Shown: positions 10,788 to 29,807 of the stretch, piece after piece
How the letters are laid out: the number at the start of each line of letters is the position of its first letter
Position numbering within the stretch: the stretch's first letter is position 1
Source: Diphasiastrum complanatum
Taxonomy: Eukaryota; Streptophyta; Lycopodiopsida; Lycopodiales; Lycopodiaceae
Assembly: GCA_029204225.1 (NCBI GenBank)
Contig: CM055109.1
Coordinates: forward strand, 25,602,723 to 25,666,722
Direction of reading: 5' to 3'
Length of the DNA: 64,000 nucleotides
Position numbers and translations under genes: made by a program
The notes under the pieces: generated by a model
What the model was told of the DNA's origin: nothing
What the model saw: the letters and a program-made list of their open reading frames with translations, nothing else
Database searches by the model: none

Positions 10788-13700
10788 ATGGCTTCCAATG
10801 GTGGGATCATGCTAGAGTCTAGTGAAAGGTTGAGTTCATCAAACTACTCTACTTGGAAAGTGAGGATGGAGTCCTTACTTGAGTTGAATGAACTCATGGA
10901 CATAGTTGCAGAAATTGAAGAGAGACCTCTCACACTTCAAGAGCAACAAAGGTTTGATAAGAAGGCCAAAAGGGCTCTTCATATCATTAAAATGAATGTT
11001 ACAAATGAACTTCTCAAGGAAGTTGGAAAGTGTCAAAGTGCAAGTGAGGCATGGAATGCCTTAAAGAAGCTCTTTGAATCAAAGTCCACATCTAGGGTAT
11101 TGACCCTAAGGAGACAAATATTTTCTAGTAGGCAAAGAGAGGGTGAAAGTGCTCATGCATTTATCTTGAGAGTTAAGTCCCTAAGTGATGATTTAGCATG
11201 CATTGATGAGAACATAAAAGATGGTGAAATAGTCCAAGTTATGTTGAATGGTTTGCTAAATGAACATGCTAACCTTGTGCAAAGTTTTGCCATTCAAAGA
11301 GTCTTGCCAAGTGTGGTTGACTTGCAAGAAATCTTATTGGCTGAAGAACATAGGTTGCAATCAAAGCTTGATGGTGCATCCTTGCAAGGTGGAGGTGAAG
11401 AGGCTTTCTTCACAAAAGGCAAATTCAAGGGCAAAGGTAAAGGCAAAGGGAAATGGTCCAAAGGTGGTAACTTTGATCATGATGATCACTCTTCCTCTTC
11501 CTCTTCTACTAAGAACAATAAGTCAAAGTTCAAGTGCTTTTATTGTGGGATAAAAGGTCATTTTGCAAATGAATGTTATAAGAAGAAAAGAGAGCAAGGA
11601 GAGAGGCAAGGAAATCTTACAATAGATGAGGAAGAACATAACACATGTGAATCACTTGTTATGACTTCAAGTTTGTTAGCCAACATAGATGATAATGATC
11701 CTTGGTGGATTGATAGTGGAGCCTCATCTCACATGACAAGACATAAGGAATACTTTACATCCTTATTGTCTTATAAGGGAGAAGGTAACATCATCTACAC
11801 TGCAAATGATGGTCAATGTGACATCAAAGGCATAGGCACTATTCCTATTTCCCTTTCAACAAATAGGAAAGCAAATCTTGAAAATGTTTTGTACATTCCT
11901 TCAATCACTAAGAATTTGCTTAGTGTAAGTCAAATGATTGACAAAGGACTTGATGTGGAGTTCATTGGAGATGCATGTTTGATAAGTAAATGTGGATCCT
12001 TGATTGCTCAAGGTAGGAGGCATGGTAAACTTTTCAAGCTTGATGCATGTGTGATCTCTAATCATGAAGGATGTATGGCTAGGGAGCAATTGACAAACCA
12101 AGAAGTTTGGCACAAGAGGTTGGGCCATCCCAACTTCAAATCTTTGGAGGTAATGGCAAAGAAAGAGCTTGTTCTTGGTCTCCCTAAAAGTCTTGTTGCA
12201 AACAATAGTGTTTGTGAACATTGTGCCTTGTCCAAATCTCATAGACTTGCTTATTCTAGATCTACTTCTAGATCTAAAGAAGCTTTTCAACTTGTGCATT
12301 CTGATATTCATTCTTCTAGTACAACTAGCAATGGTGGGGCAAAGATGTATGCAACTTTCATTGATGACTTTAGTAGGTATACTTGGATCTATCTTCTTAA
12401 AAGTAAGGATGAAGTGTTTGCTGCATTTGTCAAGTTCAAGAATGAAATGGAAAACCAATTCAATACAAAGATCAAATGCTTAAGATCTGATAATGGAGGG
12501 GAATACACCTCAAATAGGTTCAAAGACTTTTGTATAGCACATGGGATTAAGAGGGAGATGTCTAGTCCTAGGACTCCACAACAGAATGGAGTGGCCGAGA
12601 AGAAGAATAGAACCCTTTGTGAATGTGCCAAGGCAATGAGACTACATGCTAATCTTGCTAAGTCTTTTTGGGGGGAAGCTTTAGCATGTGCTAACTATCT
12701 ATGTAATAGATGGACAAGTGCTTCCTTGGATGGTAAAACTCCTCATGAGGTTCTTTATGGTAGAAGGCCGAGTGTCAAGCATTGTAGGATCTTTGGATGT
12801 ACATGTTTTGTCAATATCACACTTGATGATAGAACTAAAGAAGATCCTTCATCAAAGAAGGGTGTGTTTGTTGGCTATAGTGAAGTAAGCAAGGCTTACA
12901 AAGTGTACATTCCTTCTACAAAGAAAGTTGTCATAAGTAGGGATGTCATCTTTCATGAAGAGAATGTTTCCAATGTTGTTGATGTTGATGTTGATGTGCC
13001 TACTAATCATCATGATGTGCAAGATGTCTTGGATGAAGATGGAGATGCCACTCCAAAGCAAACTTCAAGGAAGACTCAAAGGCAAAGGGCTAAGCCATCA
13101 AGGCTAACCTATGATGAAAAAGGAAAGCAAGTGGTGGACAACTCTAACCTTGCTTTTCTTACCTCTTTTGATGAACCAACTTGTGTAGGTGAAGCAATTC
13201 AAAAGAAGGAATGGATCCAAGCCATGGATCATGAGCATCAAGCACTCATCAAAAGCAACACATGGAGGTTGGTAAAGCTTCCAAAGGACAAGAAGGCAAT
13301 TGGTTGTAAGTGGATCTTCAAGATCAAGACAAATCAAGATGGATCAATCAACAAGTACAAGGCAAAGTTGGTGGCAAAGGGGTATGCTCAAGAATATGGT
13401 ATTGACTATGATGAGACCTTTGCACCCGTGGCAAAGATGGTAACTATTCGAATCCTAATCTCTCTTGCAACTCTTTATGATTGGGATATGTGGCAAATGG
13501 ATGTTACTAATGCCTTCTTGAATGGTGATCTTGAAGAAGATATTTACATGGAGCAACCCGAGGGCTATGTTTCACATGATGAGCCTAATCATGTGTGCTA
13601 TCTCCAAAAGAGTTTGTATGGGCTAAAGCAAGCACCAAGGAGTTGGTATGCTAAGCTCAATTCCTTCTTACTTTCTCAAAACTTTGTTATGAGTGAGTAT

Positions 13701-14741
13701 GATCATTCTCTCTACTTTAGATTGAATGAAAATGATATCACTTTACTTTTGATCTATGTTGATGACATTATCTTAAGTGGTGGTAACAATCTAGATATAG
13801 ATGAAATCAAGATGGCACTCAAAAGAGAGTTTGAAATTCAAGATCTTGGTAAACTTCATTATATCTTAGGAATAGAGATTATTAGAACTTCTAAATCTAC
13901 ATTCATATGTCAAGAAAAGTATGTTAACTCTATTCTAAAAAGGTTTCATATGGAAGATTGTAAAGTTGTTTCTACTCCTATGGAATCAAATGTAAAGCTA
14001 ACTACAAGAAGTAATGAAAGATCCTTCAAGGACATTACTCTCTATAGAAAGCTAATAGGATCTCTTATATGGTTAACCATCACAAGACCTGATCTAAGCT
14101 TTGTGGTTGGTAAACTAAGTCAATTTATGCAAGATCCTAGTGAGGCTCATTGGAAGCTAGGAAAGAGAGTACTTAGATACATCTCGGGATCTAGAGATTT
14201 TGGCATCTTGTATGGAGGTACTACACCTAACCTTTGTGGATTTTCAGATTCAGATTTTGCAGGTGATCAAATGGATAGGAAGTCAACAAGTGCCTTTGCA
14301 ATCTATCTTGGAGATGGAGTGGTCTCATGGCTATCAAAGAAGCAACCAACTATCTCTCTATCTTCCACCGAAGCCGAGTACAAGGCATTAACAACATGCA
14401 CCAAGGAGATTCTTTGGATCAAGAGGATGTTATTGGATCTTCACTTGCTGGAACCAGAGAAGACTCCAATCATACTTTGTGATAACCTTTCAGCCCAAAG
14501 CTTGGCAAGCAATCCTGTTTTTCATGCAAGGAGCAAGCACATTGAGATTGCTCACCATTTTGTGAGAGATCAAGTCATTGCCAAAGAGGTGGAGCTTCAA
14601 CATGTCTCTTCAAAGGAGTGTGTGGCTGATATCTTCACCAAACCATTGGGAAAGGACCTATATTTAATGCATAGATCTAATCTTGGAATGTGCTCAAAGA
14701 CTATGTTGAAACTAGCATCCAATGTTGAAGAGGGAGTGTGA
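10788..14741 (+). CDS. Intact copia gag-pol polyprotein, 1317 aa
   Basis: A single uninterrupted frame. Gag fills about residues 1-245, then a CX2CX4HX4C zinc knuckle (C250 region). The aspartic protease has WWIDSGASSH near 305. The integrase zinc region (VWHKRLGHPN with CEHC) lies at about 440-480, and the core has Asp near 505, Asp 568 in RSDNGGEY and Glu 604 in PQQNGVAEKKNRT, a D-D35-E spacing. RT starts near 807 and has YVDD at 990-993. RNase H has SDSDFAGD near 1152, STEAEY near 1192 and CDN near 1231. The stop codon overlaps the first five bases of the 3' LTR. ATG at 10788 is the first in frame before gag. No catalytic residue is missing, so activity is plausible. Confidence 0.96.
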   Translation: MASNGGIMLESSERLSSSNYSTWKVRMESLLELNELMDIVAEIEERPLTLQEQQRFDKKAKRALHIIKMNVTNELLKEVGKCQSASEAWNALKKLFESKSTSRVLTLRRQIFSSRQREGESAHAFILRVKSLSDDLACIDENIKDGEIVQVMLNGLLNEHANLVQSFAIQRVLPSVVDLQEILLAEEHRLQSKLDGASLQGGGEEAFFTKGKFKGKGKGKGKWSKGGNFDHDDHSSSSSSTKNNKSKFKCFYCGIKGHFANECYKKKREQGERQGNLTIDEEEHNTCESLVMTSSLLANIDDNDPWWIDSGASSHMTRHKEYFTSLLSYKGEGNIIYTANDGQCDIKGIGTIPISLSTNRKANLENVLYIPSITKNLLSVSQMIDKGLDVEFIGDACLISKCGSLIAQGRRHGKLFKLDACVISNHEGCMAREQLTNQEVWHKRLGHPNFKSLEVMAKKELVLGLPKSLVANNSVCEHCALSKSHRLAYSRSTSRSKEAFQLVHSDIHSSSTTSNGGAKMYATFIDDFSRYTWIYLLKSKDEVFAAFVKFKNEMENQFNTKIKCLRSDNGGEYTSNRFKDFCIAHGIKREMSSPRTPQQNGVAEKKNRTLCECAKAMRLHANLAKSFWGEALACANYLCNRWTSASLDGKTPHEVLYGRRPSVKHCRIFGCTCFVNITLDDRTKEDPSSKKGVFVGYSEVSKAYKVYIPSTKKVVISRDVIFHEENVSNVVDVDVDVPTNHHDVQDVLDEDGDATPKQTSRKTQRQRAKPSRLTYDEKGKQVVDNSNLAFLTSFDEPTCVGEAIQKKEWIQAMDHEHQALIKSNTWRLVKLPKDKKAIGCKWIFKIKTNQDGSINKYKAKLVAKGYAQEYGIDYDETFAPVAKMVTIRILISLATLYDWDMWQMDVTNAFLNGDLEEDIYMEQPEGYVSHDEPNHVCYLQKSLYGLKQAPRSWYAKLNSFLLSQNFVMSEYDHSLYFRLNENDITLLLIYVDDIILSGGNNLDIDEIKMALKREFEIQDLGKLHYILGIEIIRTSKSTFICQEKYVNSILKRFHMEDCKVVSTPMESNVKLTTRSNERSFKDITLYRKLIGSLIWLTITRPDLSFVVGKLSQFMQDPSEAHWKLGKRVLRYISGSRDFGILYGGTTPNLCGFSDSDFAGDQMDRKSTSAFAIYLGDGVVSWLSKKQPTISLSSTEAEYKALTTCTKEILWIKRMLLDLHLLEPEKTPIILCDNLSAQSLASNPVFHARSKHIEIAHHFVRDQVIAKEVELQHVSSKECVADIFTKPLGKDLYLMHRSNLGMCSKTMLKLASNVEEGV
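14724..14736 (+). other. Polypurine tract of the copia element
   Basis: The purine-rich stretch TTGAAGAGGGAG directly precedes the TGTGAAAATT start of the 3' LTR and would prime plus-strand synthesis. It lies inside the last codons of gag-pol. Confidence 0.85.
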
Positions 14742-15391
14742 AAATTGTCAACATTTCCTAGCTAGTTTGAGGCCTAAATTGGCTAAAATTGTAAATAGTT
14801 TTGGTTCTGGAGTTTCACACGTGTGAACCAGGCCACAATGTTTTTATTTACTGTATTTTTTCAGTATGATGAAGTGTCAAACTTCATACCCTTCAAAATG
14901 AGACCATTTTGATGTATTTTGGTCATATAAGCCATTTTTAGCTATTTTTTCTATATAGGGAATATCTAGGGTCAAGTACCTTCTAGAGAGAGGAGAGAGA
15001 GTCATCTTCCTCATCCATAAATAGTAGGGAAGTCGTGGAGAACAGGTTGGAGAAACCTTTTGTATGCTTCATTGAGATCAATAGATCATTGTCATTGTTT
15101 CTTCCTCCATTGAGAGCATTGTTGTGTGTATTGTCTTCAAGCTATTGTGTATGATCTTAGGTGCTTTCCAAAAGTGGTAGGCTGATGTATTATGGACTGT
15201 ATAATGCTATTTTGGGCCGCACTTGATGTTTATGGAAGTTTCCATTTGTGATAAATGCTTTTTGATCAAGTTCATTGCATTCTAGGTAGCATAGAATGTG
15301 TTGCCAATTCCTAGCTTATGTAGTTTGGAGTGCAAGCATTCAAGCCAATGATCTTGGAGTTTAGATCCACTTAGGATCTGTATTTTTCACA
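14737..15391 (+). repeat. Copia 3' LTR
   Basis: 655 bp, identical to the 5' LTR except at 14950 and 15274. It ends in TTCACA, followed by the CTACA target duplication. Confidence 0.95.
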
Positions 15392-15396
15392 CTACA

Positions 15397-16358
15397 TATG
15401 TTCTCAAAGATGTCTTCACATAATTTCTCACTGCAACATTTGGACTTAAAAGTGCATGGATGTGATTGAAGTGCCCATATTCTAGGTCTCTAAGGATCAT
15501 GGCAAATGTATGTTATTAGTATGGACATATTATTGGTAGACTTCAAACTAAGGTTTCTCTTGAATTGTGGCTAGAATGTGATTTTTATTTTTGGGTTTTA
15601 ACGGTCATGACGTAAGCTTCACTATATCATATCATTCAGCTAAACCATGGATACCTAAACAAAGAAAAATAAATAAAAAGGTTACAACAATCGTTTAAAA
15701 AGGAGGTGTCATGATAGTGTACACGATGGTGTATGTATCCATGTTCCGAGCACTAGCTCCTAAATAGTCAATTAGCTGTAAAAGCTAAACATGTGATATT
15801 ACTCCAGACGGAGATATCTGTACTTGCTATAGACCAACCCAAGCAAACTTTTTGAGCCATTTAAACATGTCGTCTTCACTTAGTATCTTACGATAATGAA
15901 GAGGGCTAAGGCGATGATATTTCTAGCAAAACCTTTCAAACCTAGGCAACAATGACACGGTAATTGATGGAAATCGCTGCATAGTATCGATTCCAAAAGC
16001 TGCATACTTCAAGAACCTAGCATTATGACAGCTTAGGATGTAAAGAGTAAATTTTTCAGCTCAACACACCACACTTGTGCTTGTGTATTGAGATGAGATA
16101 TGCCTCGAAGACCTAGATTATTTTACAAAACTACATGAGAAGCGGAGCTCACATCTGTGCATAGACTTTCCTTTTTTACAAAAAATTGGAAAGAATTGTT
16201 CACGTGCTCATCTTGATTAATTTACTGAGAATAATAAAAAGCTTACTGGCTGTTTCTGGTGTTGCATACCTGTAGTCTTTGGAGTAATCCATCAAATTTC
16301 CAAATTTTAAAGTTAATTGAAATGACAAGCCAAAGCTACAACAAAAACCCTCAAAGCC
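15397..16358. other. No gene recognised
   Basis: Unique-looking AT-rich sequence between the copia insertion and the 3' end of the minus-strand host gene. No motif was recognised. Confidence 0.4.
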
Positions 16359-16514
16359 CATCCTTTATAAGATCATAACTTGAAGCTAATGGAAGGATCC
16401 TCTCCCTGTTTTAAGCAAAAGACTACAAGAGGCTAATGTGCATCCTTTATAAGATCATAACTTGAAGCTAATGGAAGGATCCTCTCCCTGTTTTAAGCAA
16501 AAGACTACAAGAGG
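16359..16514. repeat. Tandem duplication, 82-bp period
   Basis: The segment 16359-16440, beginning CATCCTTTATAAGATC, is repeated without visible change from 16441 to 16514. A linker CTAATGTG ends the first unit. The identity of the copies indicates a recent local duplication just downstream of the TEX47-like gene. Confidence 0.9.
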
Positions 16515-16908
16515 AAAACACATTAGCTTGTAGAAAGCTGGATTTATGTTGCATCAAAGGGATAAGAAGATGATTGCACAATTATTGCTGCTGTGAACTG
16601 TCATAAACAAATGAATCCAACCAGCAGATTACACCATCTGATACTTTTCATTTTACCATAATCAAAGCAACTTGAAGGGCATTTGTGGCTTCGGCCATAC
16701 AAGCTGTAGGCTAGGTTTAGGATATCAGACCCTTACAGCAAAAGAACATCTTATGTAATGAATACATGCTGCAGCTTTCTATTATTAGTGTGCAGGAGAG
16801 AAAGCTAGTGTCACAGTTTCACCTTTAAAGTGCTTAGCAATCAATGCAGAGGATAACACGACGGTGCAACTACATGCTACTAATTCAGCTTACAAACGAA
16901 CAAGGCTT

Positions 16909-25106
<8,198 letters not shown>

Positions 25107-25611
25107 TTTGGAATTTGCATTCCAACCGTTTCTTCAAGATCCGATAAAAGTAACGAGAGCGATAAATTTATGTTATATCTATAATGAAGTCCACGATAAG
25201 CTTGAAAACAGATTCAATTTTTTCCTTTCGATTAGCTTTTGTTTCGATAGAGTTCCTCTAACATTAATTATTATAGGACTAGTACTTTTCACCGGAGAAG
25301 TCAGCCTCCCCTTAATAGTACTAGGCTTTGATTGCTAGTAGTTTCACTTAAGGTCGCCTCCGAGGTAGTTTCATATAAAAGGGCCAAGAGCAGTATTCTT
25401 ACATTAAAGAGGGGGAAGGTCACCCCCTGATGTGAATGTGGAGGGAAAAGGGCCTTGGGCCATTGTCGTTAGCCCGAGACAAAAGGCTCTTTCGATGATG
25501 TAACGGTAGAGGAAACAGACCTTCTTTAAAATGAAACGGTTTTTTTATTATGAATTTTGTTTTGAACAGGAAGACAGAACGGTAGAGGAAACAGACCTTC
25601 CTCAAAATGAA
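25107..25611. other. 5' flank of the TEX47-like gene
   Basis: Upstream of the first ATG (minus strand). No clear TATA box was identified. A 36-40 bp segment containing GGTAGAGGAAACAGACCTTC occurs twice (about 25505-25540 and 25580-25612). Confidence 0.4.
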
Positions 25612-25826
25612 ACGTACTATGGAATGGGCCGGGCACAGGCCATTCTGTCTAGTTCAGCTTTCCAAAAAATTTTAAGCAAGACAAACGTACTATGGAATGG
25701 GCCGGGCACAGGCCATTCTGCCCGGTAAAGCTTTCCAAAAAATTTTAGGCTCGGCCTCGAGCCTTGCTTAAATTTTTTTTGGAAAGCTGAACTAGGCAGA
25801 ATGGCCTATGCCCGGCCCATTCCATT
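25612..25826. repeat. Foldback: two direct copies and one inverted copy of a 66-bp unit
   Basis: The unit, containing GGAATGGGCCGGGCACAGGC and CTTTCCAAAAAATTTTA, occurs directly at 25612-25680 and 25685-25750 and inverted at about 25761-25826. The inverted copy could pair with either direct copy to form a long hairpin with a 10-80 base loop. No coding content. Confidence 0.85.
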
Positions 25827-26623
25827 GCGTAATGGATTCTTTGACTTTTTTACATGCCATTAATACACCATAATCTGCAGTCTGATATTTTTTGGACCAT
25901 TCAGCAATTGCCACGTGGTAGACTGGCGCAGACTGACACGTGCAGATTGACACGTTTTTTTTTAAAATCTTTTTTAAAAACCCAGTGACGTTTTCTGCTT
26001 TTTAAAAAGCCAAAAAAGGGGCATAATCCTCACAAAGAATCCATTACAATTTTTTTTATGCATGCACCTTGTAGGGTTCAAGGTTTTGTTCAGCACGGGA
26101 AGAGCCTTTGGCCCTGGGCTACTACCCTTGGCCGACACCAATTGTAATATCTTACGAGGAATCTCCACTCCCCTCTTCCAAGGTACAATTTCAATTGCAA
26201 AGACAACAACAGATGCAAATAGCAAATTTTAATAAGAGGCATACGAGCACAAAGAAACAAATCCCTGTTTCAAGAGGGAAAAAGCAGCCAAAGCAGCCTG
26301 AGCATCTGTTAACACACCATAAATTGTGTAAAAGTTAAATAAGCCAAATTATAATAATATAAAACAAGGTTTTGAATACAACTTCCGTGTTGTAACTAGC
26401 TACACAATTCTAACCTTGCATTGAGTTGCAAAAAACTCGCAACAAAAATCAAGAACATTGAAAGCTTAAAAAAATTGTATCTAAAATTGTTAGAATTACA
26501 ATTTGCAAAAAACCAAGTTGTTGTAACATATAGCATAAGAACAAAGAAAAATTTGAAATTAACAAGCCAAAAGCTTAATTGGTAGGCATACACCAAAGGC
26601 ATGTGAGAAATGTATTATGAATA
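25827..26623. other. No gene recognised; possible Helitron 3' end
   Basis: AT-rich. On the minus strand, CTAG followed by T at about 26400-26396, with a small potential hairpin (GAGTT/AACTC) about 30 bases before it, is compatible with a Helitron terminus (CTRR next to T). Such short motifs occur by chance. Confidence 0.25.
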
Positions 26624-27090
26624 TTAATATAGGAGCTTGCGTCTCTTTAAATACCAGTATGCCTTTGAATTTACAGGATTACATCTTAGTTTGTTGTATC
26701 CAGACTCGCTTCTTGATTTGTAATGTCGAAAATAGAACTTTTCGATTCTGTTAGCTATTTTTCTATCTTCAACAACATCTAAAAACTTGAACATGAAACT
26801 GCTCATAAAAAGATCGGTCCATAGAATAGTGTTTTCTCATTTTTTTGGGTGGTAGCCTTGCATGCTATTGCAATCGGCGTCGTAGATTGCATGTCTGGCC
26901 GATGTAGACACCATGGGTTTCTTTGCAATCTATTTTGTAGATTGAATATTTGGTCTTGGACGTTTTTTTTGTTGATGTTGTTTCCTGCAACAGGAAATCG
27001 TACTAAGAAGAAGATCATTGTATGGTTCAAATTCACCTACGTACTGGATGCAAATGGCAATGCCGATCGAGAAGTTTCTTCCTGCAAGAA
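26624..27090 (-). pseudogene. GIY-YIG endonuclease domain, disrupted
   Basis: From a probable acceptor at 26985 the minus strand reads TKYSIYKIDCKETHG, then VYIGQTCNLRRRLQ and a helix. After a frameshift near 26775 it continues as IANRIEKFYFRHYKSR and GYNKLRCNP to a stop at 26624. These are the GIY/YIG strands, the Arg, the Glu and the late Asn of the GIY-YIG nuclease fold. There is one in-frame TAG (26865-26867) after RRLQ. A short preceding block (about 27045-27090) may be an upstream exon. It follows a Helitron-like helicase on the same strand. It may be part of that element, a Penelope-like leftover or an independent gene. Confidence 0.65.
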
Positions 27091-27166
27091 ATTTTGTATA
27101 AATATGTAATGAGTTAAAACGGTTACTTATAATCACATATATGGAAATGTAGATGACAACACACAC

Positions 27167-27968
27167 TTATGGGTTAGTGATCATTGCAGAAACTTCGCCT
27201 TCGAGAATCTCCAAAACCGTGTCAATTTGAATCGGGCCATCTGTTAGCCTTGTACCGTCATCTGACAAGTGGCTCAATTTTTTTCCCAAATCCATTGTGA
27301 TTGCGTTCAGTTCGGCACGACTCATGTCTTTCCAATCATCAATTGGAATCTTGTAGCTGAAGTAAAGATTTCTCGCTGTGTAGTAGTTCTTATTTAACAT
27401 AACATCAAAATGTTGTATTGTTGGTCAATTTGTTGTGATTGTTGCAGGGATGTTTATGGAGAATATGTTATATAGATGTTTTAAAAAACCCTGAAATAAG
27501 AACGACATTTCAAAAGATGTATTTAACATTCATAGTTTTTGTACTAGGTGACTAAAAATGGACATTTAGAAAAATAGAATGTTATAAAATTACAAAAGAA
27601 TAAGAATAGAATATACTTTCAATTGGATCTCCACGATATTGATTGATGTATTGACCTCTTTCGTGCTTCTTTTGTTCAAGGAATCTGCTTAGAGTCAAAT
27701 TTGTTTGGAAGCCTTCCTTGTATGTGTTTGGATCAATACCACAGGAGTTCAATAAGAACATCTGTTTTGTTGTTGGGAATATTTTTTCCGTGGATGATGG
27801 TATTTCAGGAGAAGTTTTCGAAGAGGACACCTCGGCTTTCAATTTTCGGAATAACTGAAACAATGACTTTGATATTGTAGTTATTCGAGAAAGGACATTT
27901 ACGAGTCCAAAGTGGAATGAAATTTGTATGATTACCTCTTTTGAATCATACTCAATTTCGGATGCCAT
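27167..27968 (-). CDS. Spliced gene of unknown function
   Basis: ATG at 27968 starts MASEIEYDSKE up to a GTAATC donor (exon 27968-27936). After a CAG acceptor a block runs from 27854 to about 27617 (contains SCGIDPNTYKEGFQTNLTL and a charged helix). A third block (about 27388-27167) reads YKIPIDDWKDMSRAELNAI, then TRLTDGPIQIDTVLEILEGE, to a stop. The join between the second and third blocks does not keep phase with the splice sites I tried, so either an exon is missing or the gene is broken. No family is recognised. It lies between the helicase and GIY-YIG relics, on the same strand. Confidence 0.4.
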
Positions 27969-28109
27969 TTCCTTTTCTGATAATCTACAAATATTAGAAA
28001 GACATATTTAAAAATAAAAATGTAAAATCATACATGAAGTCAAAATAAGTGGGTAGAAATGATTATTGTACATCTTTGAAGATATGACAGTATTTCGGAT
28101 ACTTATGTT

Positions 28110-29560
28110 TCAGACGGAAATCAATATCGGTTGGAAATGTTCCGGTGTCAATTTAGTTGTTAACAACAAGTTTTCACATTTTGTTACTCGAGATAACATG
28201 AGATAAACCAAGCCAGGTGCAAAATTTGATCTTATATCTAGGATGGCTTTTTCTCGAATAGACACACCTTGTGCTTTGTGTGCAGTGATAGCATATGCTA
28301 ACATTATTGGAAATGTAGATTTGTAAAATATTTTCCTATCAAATATAATTTTTGCAAAATGCAGATCTTGTTATATTGAATTTTTTTTGTTGGGTTTCAA
28401 TTTGAATGATGATTGTTGTCAATTCATGAAGCTTGGAATATTTCAAGGCAGTTATATGAGCTATGGTGCCATTAACTATACCATTTGAAATATCCAAGTT
28501 TGTAAGTACCATCACCTTTGCTCCTATAGCTTGTTTTGGAATTTGATCGAATAATAGATCACTGATCCATGTTGTCAGGTCGCTTTCTAATGCAGCATTT
28601 GTTTTAACAGAAATTTGTAGTATATCAGAGGTAGAAAATAGTTTTTCTAAGATGAGGTTGTTGAAATAGAGCACATCTTCTCTATGAGTACATATGATGG
28701 TCGTATTACGGTTTGCTACATCAGGTATGTCGGACCTAGGAAGTACACAACTAGTTAATGTTTCATCTATTTCCAGTTGCGTGGGCTTTTGGAATCTAAT
28801 TTTGTTCAGGAAATGAAGGTATTTGGGATCTTCAGCATGCCTAATTGAGTAGGATAGTTGCAACTGTGTTGCAATTTTCCAGAATGGAGAGTTTGAAAGA
28901 TGACATATTAAACAAAGTGATTCTGATTTGTGTTTACAAATGGTTGGAAGCTGTGCATGATAACCGACTAAAAGTAGGATATAATTTTCAAATACAATGC
29001 TAGATGGATTTTTTTGTACTTGATTTATTTGATGAATTACATATGTTAAAATTTGAGCAATTAGCATTGACATTTCATCTATCACAATAAATCTTGTCTC
29101 AGATATTAATTTGTGTCGGAAATCGGTTGGTATCAGATTTTTTTTATGTAAAGTTGATTTATTGGAATTGCGAACAAGTTGTGGACTATAAATGTCTGTT
29201 TTGCTAATCGAGATGCAGCTGCACCTGTTGTTACGGCTAACAAAATTGGTTGTCCTTTCTTGATACATTTGTAAGTGAGGTATCGTATCAGAAATGTTTT
29301 TTCACTTTCTGGAGTGCTTGATAAAATAAACAATCTTGAACTTGAGCTTGTAATAATTTTTTATACCTTATCTTGTTTGTCAGTAAGTGATGAATTCCGC
29401 ATGTTTTCAAATTCAGATTCCAAGCCCAAATCATTTTTCGTATCTTCTGGCAAAGATATGGTTTGTGCATTTTCGATTGCTGAATTTGACATTGTTAATG
29501 TTTCGCTAATAAGCAGTTTTTTTTGTAGAAGTATATTTCACATTTCTTGTCGTTGTTCTC
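28110..29560 (-). pseudogene. PIF1-like helicase of a Helitron-like element
   Basis: Minus-strand order: a start region with SSLTDKQDKV (about 29390); a Walker A loop decayed to STPESEKTF near 29330 (canonical GxxGxGKT); LLAVTTGAAASRL; Walker B FIVIDEMSML near 29090; LLLVGYHAQLPTI (GDxxQLP-like); a Q/R motif with LQLSYSIRHAEDPKYL; GAKVMVLTNLDISNG; and the last motif AYAITAHKAQGVSI near 28290. Several frameshifts and a stop split it. PIF1 helicases of this type drive rolling-circle transposition in Helitrons. The decayed Walker A makes this copy inactive. Confidence 0.85.
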
Positions 29561-29807
29561 TTTATCAATTCTTACGTTTTTGAGCAAAACATTGAAAAAA
29601 AAGGCTTATGTATGATGCACAGGATGATAGTCAGTAAATCTTATAAGTTTACTACTCCTATACAAGTAGTTTCTAGTCTTGTCAATGTAATCAAAAGGAG
29701 TATTGATTTTAATTTTTTTTCTACATCATACATACTCCAGAATTTATAGAATGTTAAATTTTCCAATTCTACAAGTCTATATGTGTAAACATCAATTGGA
29801 TGGAACA

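Larger units (their letters stand above)
8961..15391 (+). mobile_element. Complete young Ty1/copia retrotransposon (6431 bp)
   Basis: Both ends are exact: LTRs start TGTGAAAATT and end TTTTTCACA, flanked by the 5-bp target duplication CTACA at 8956-8960 and 15392-15396. Order: 5' LTR, initiator-Met primer site, a leader of about 1.17 kb, one gag-pol frame, polypurine tract, 3' LTR. The two 655-bp LTRs differ at only two positions by eye (9174/14950 C to T, 9498/15274 T to A), so insertion was recent. Every catalytic motif is present, so it may be autonomous. It lies about 1.5 kb beyond the 3' end of the TEX47-like gene. Confidence 0.97.

Noticed and set aside
11901-12631. Long antisense frames within the copia gag-pol
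   Set aside because: They mirror the codon pattern of the intact sense frame and match no family.
16359-16514. CRISPR-like direct repeat
   Set aside because: Only two contiguous copies with no spacers, in a plant nuclear context; a simple tandem duplication.
29275-29583. Plus-strand 102-codon frame opposite the helicase start
   Set aside because: It is the antisense of the Walker A region of the helicase relic.
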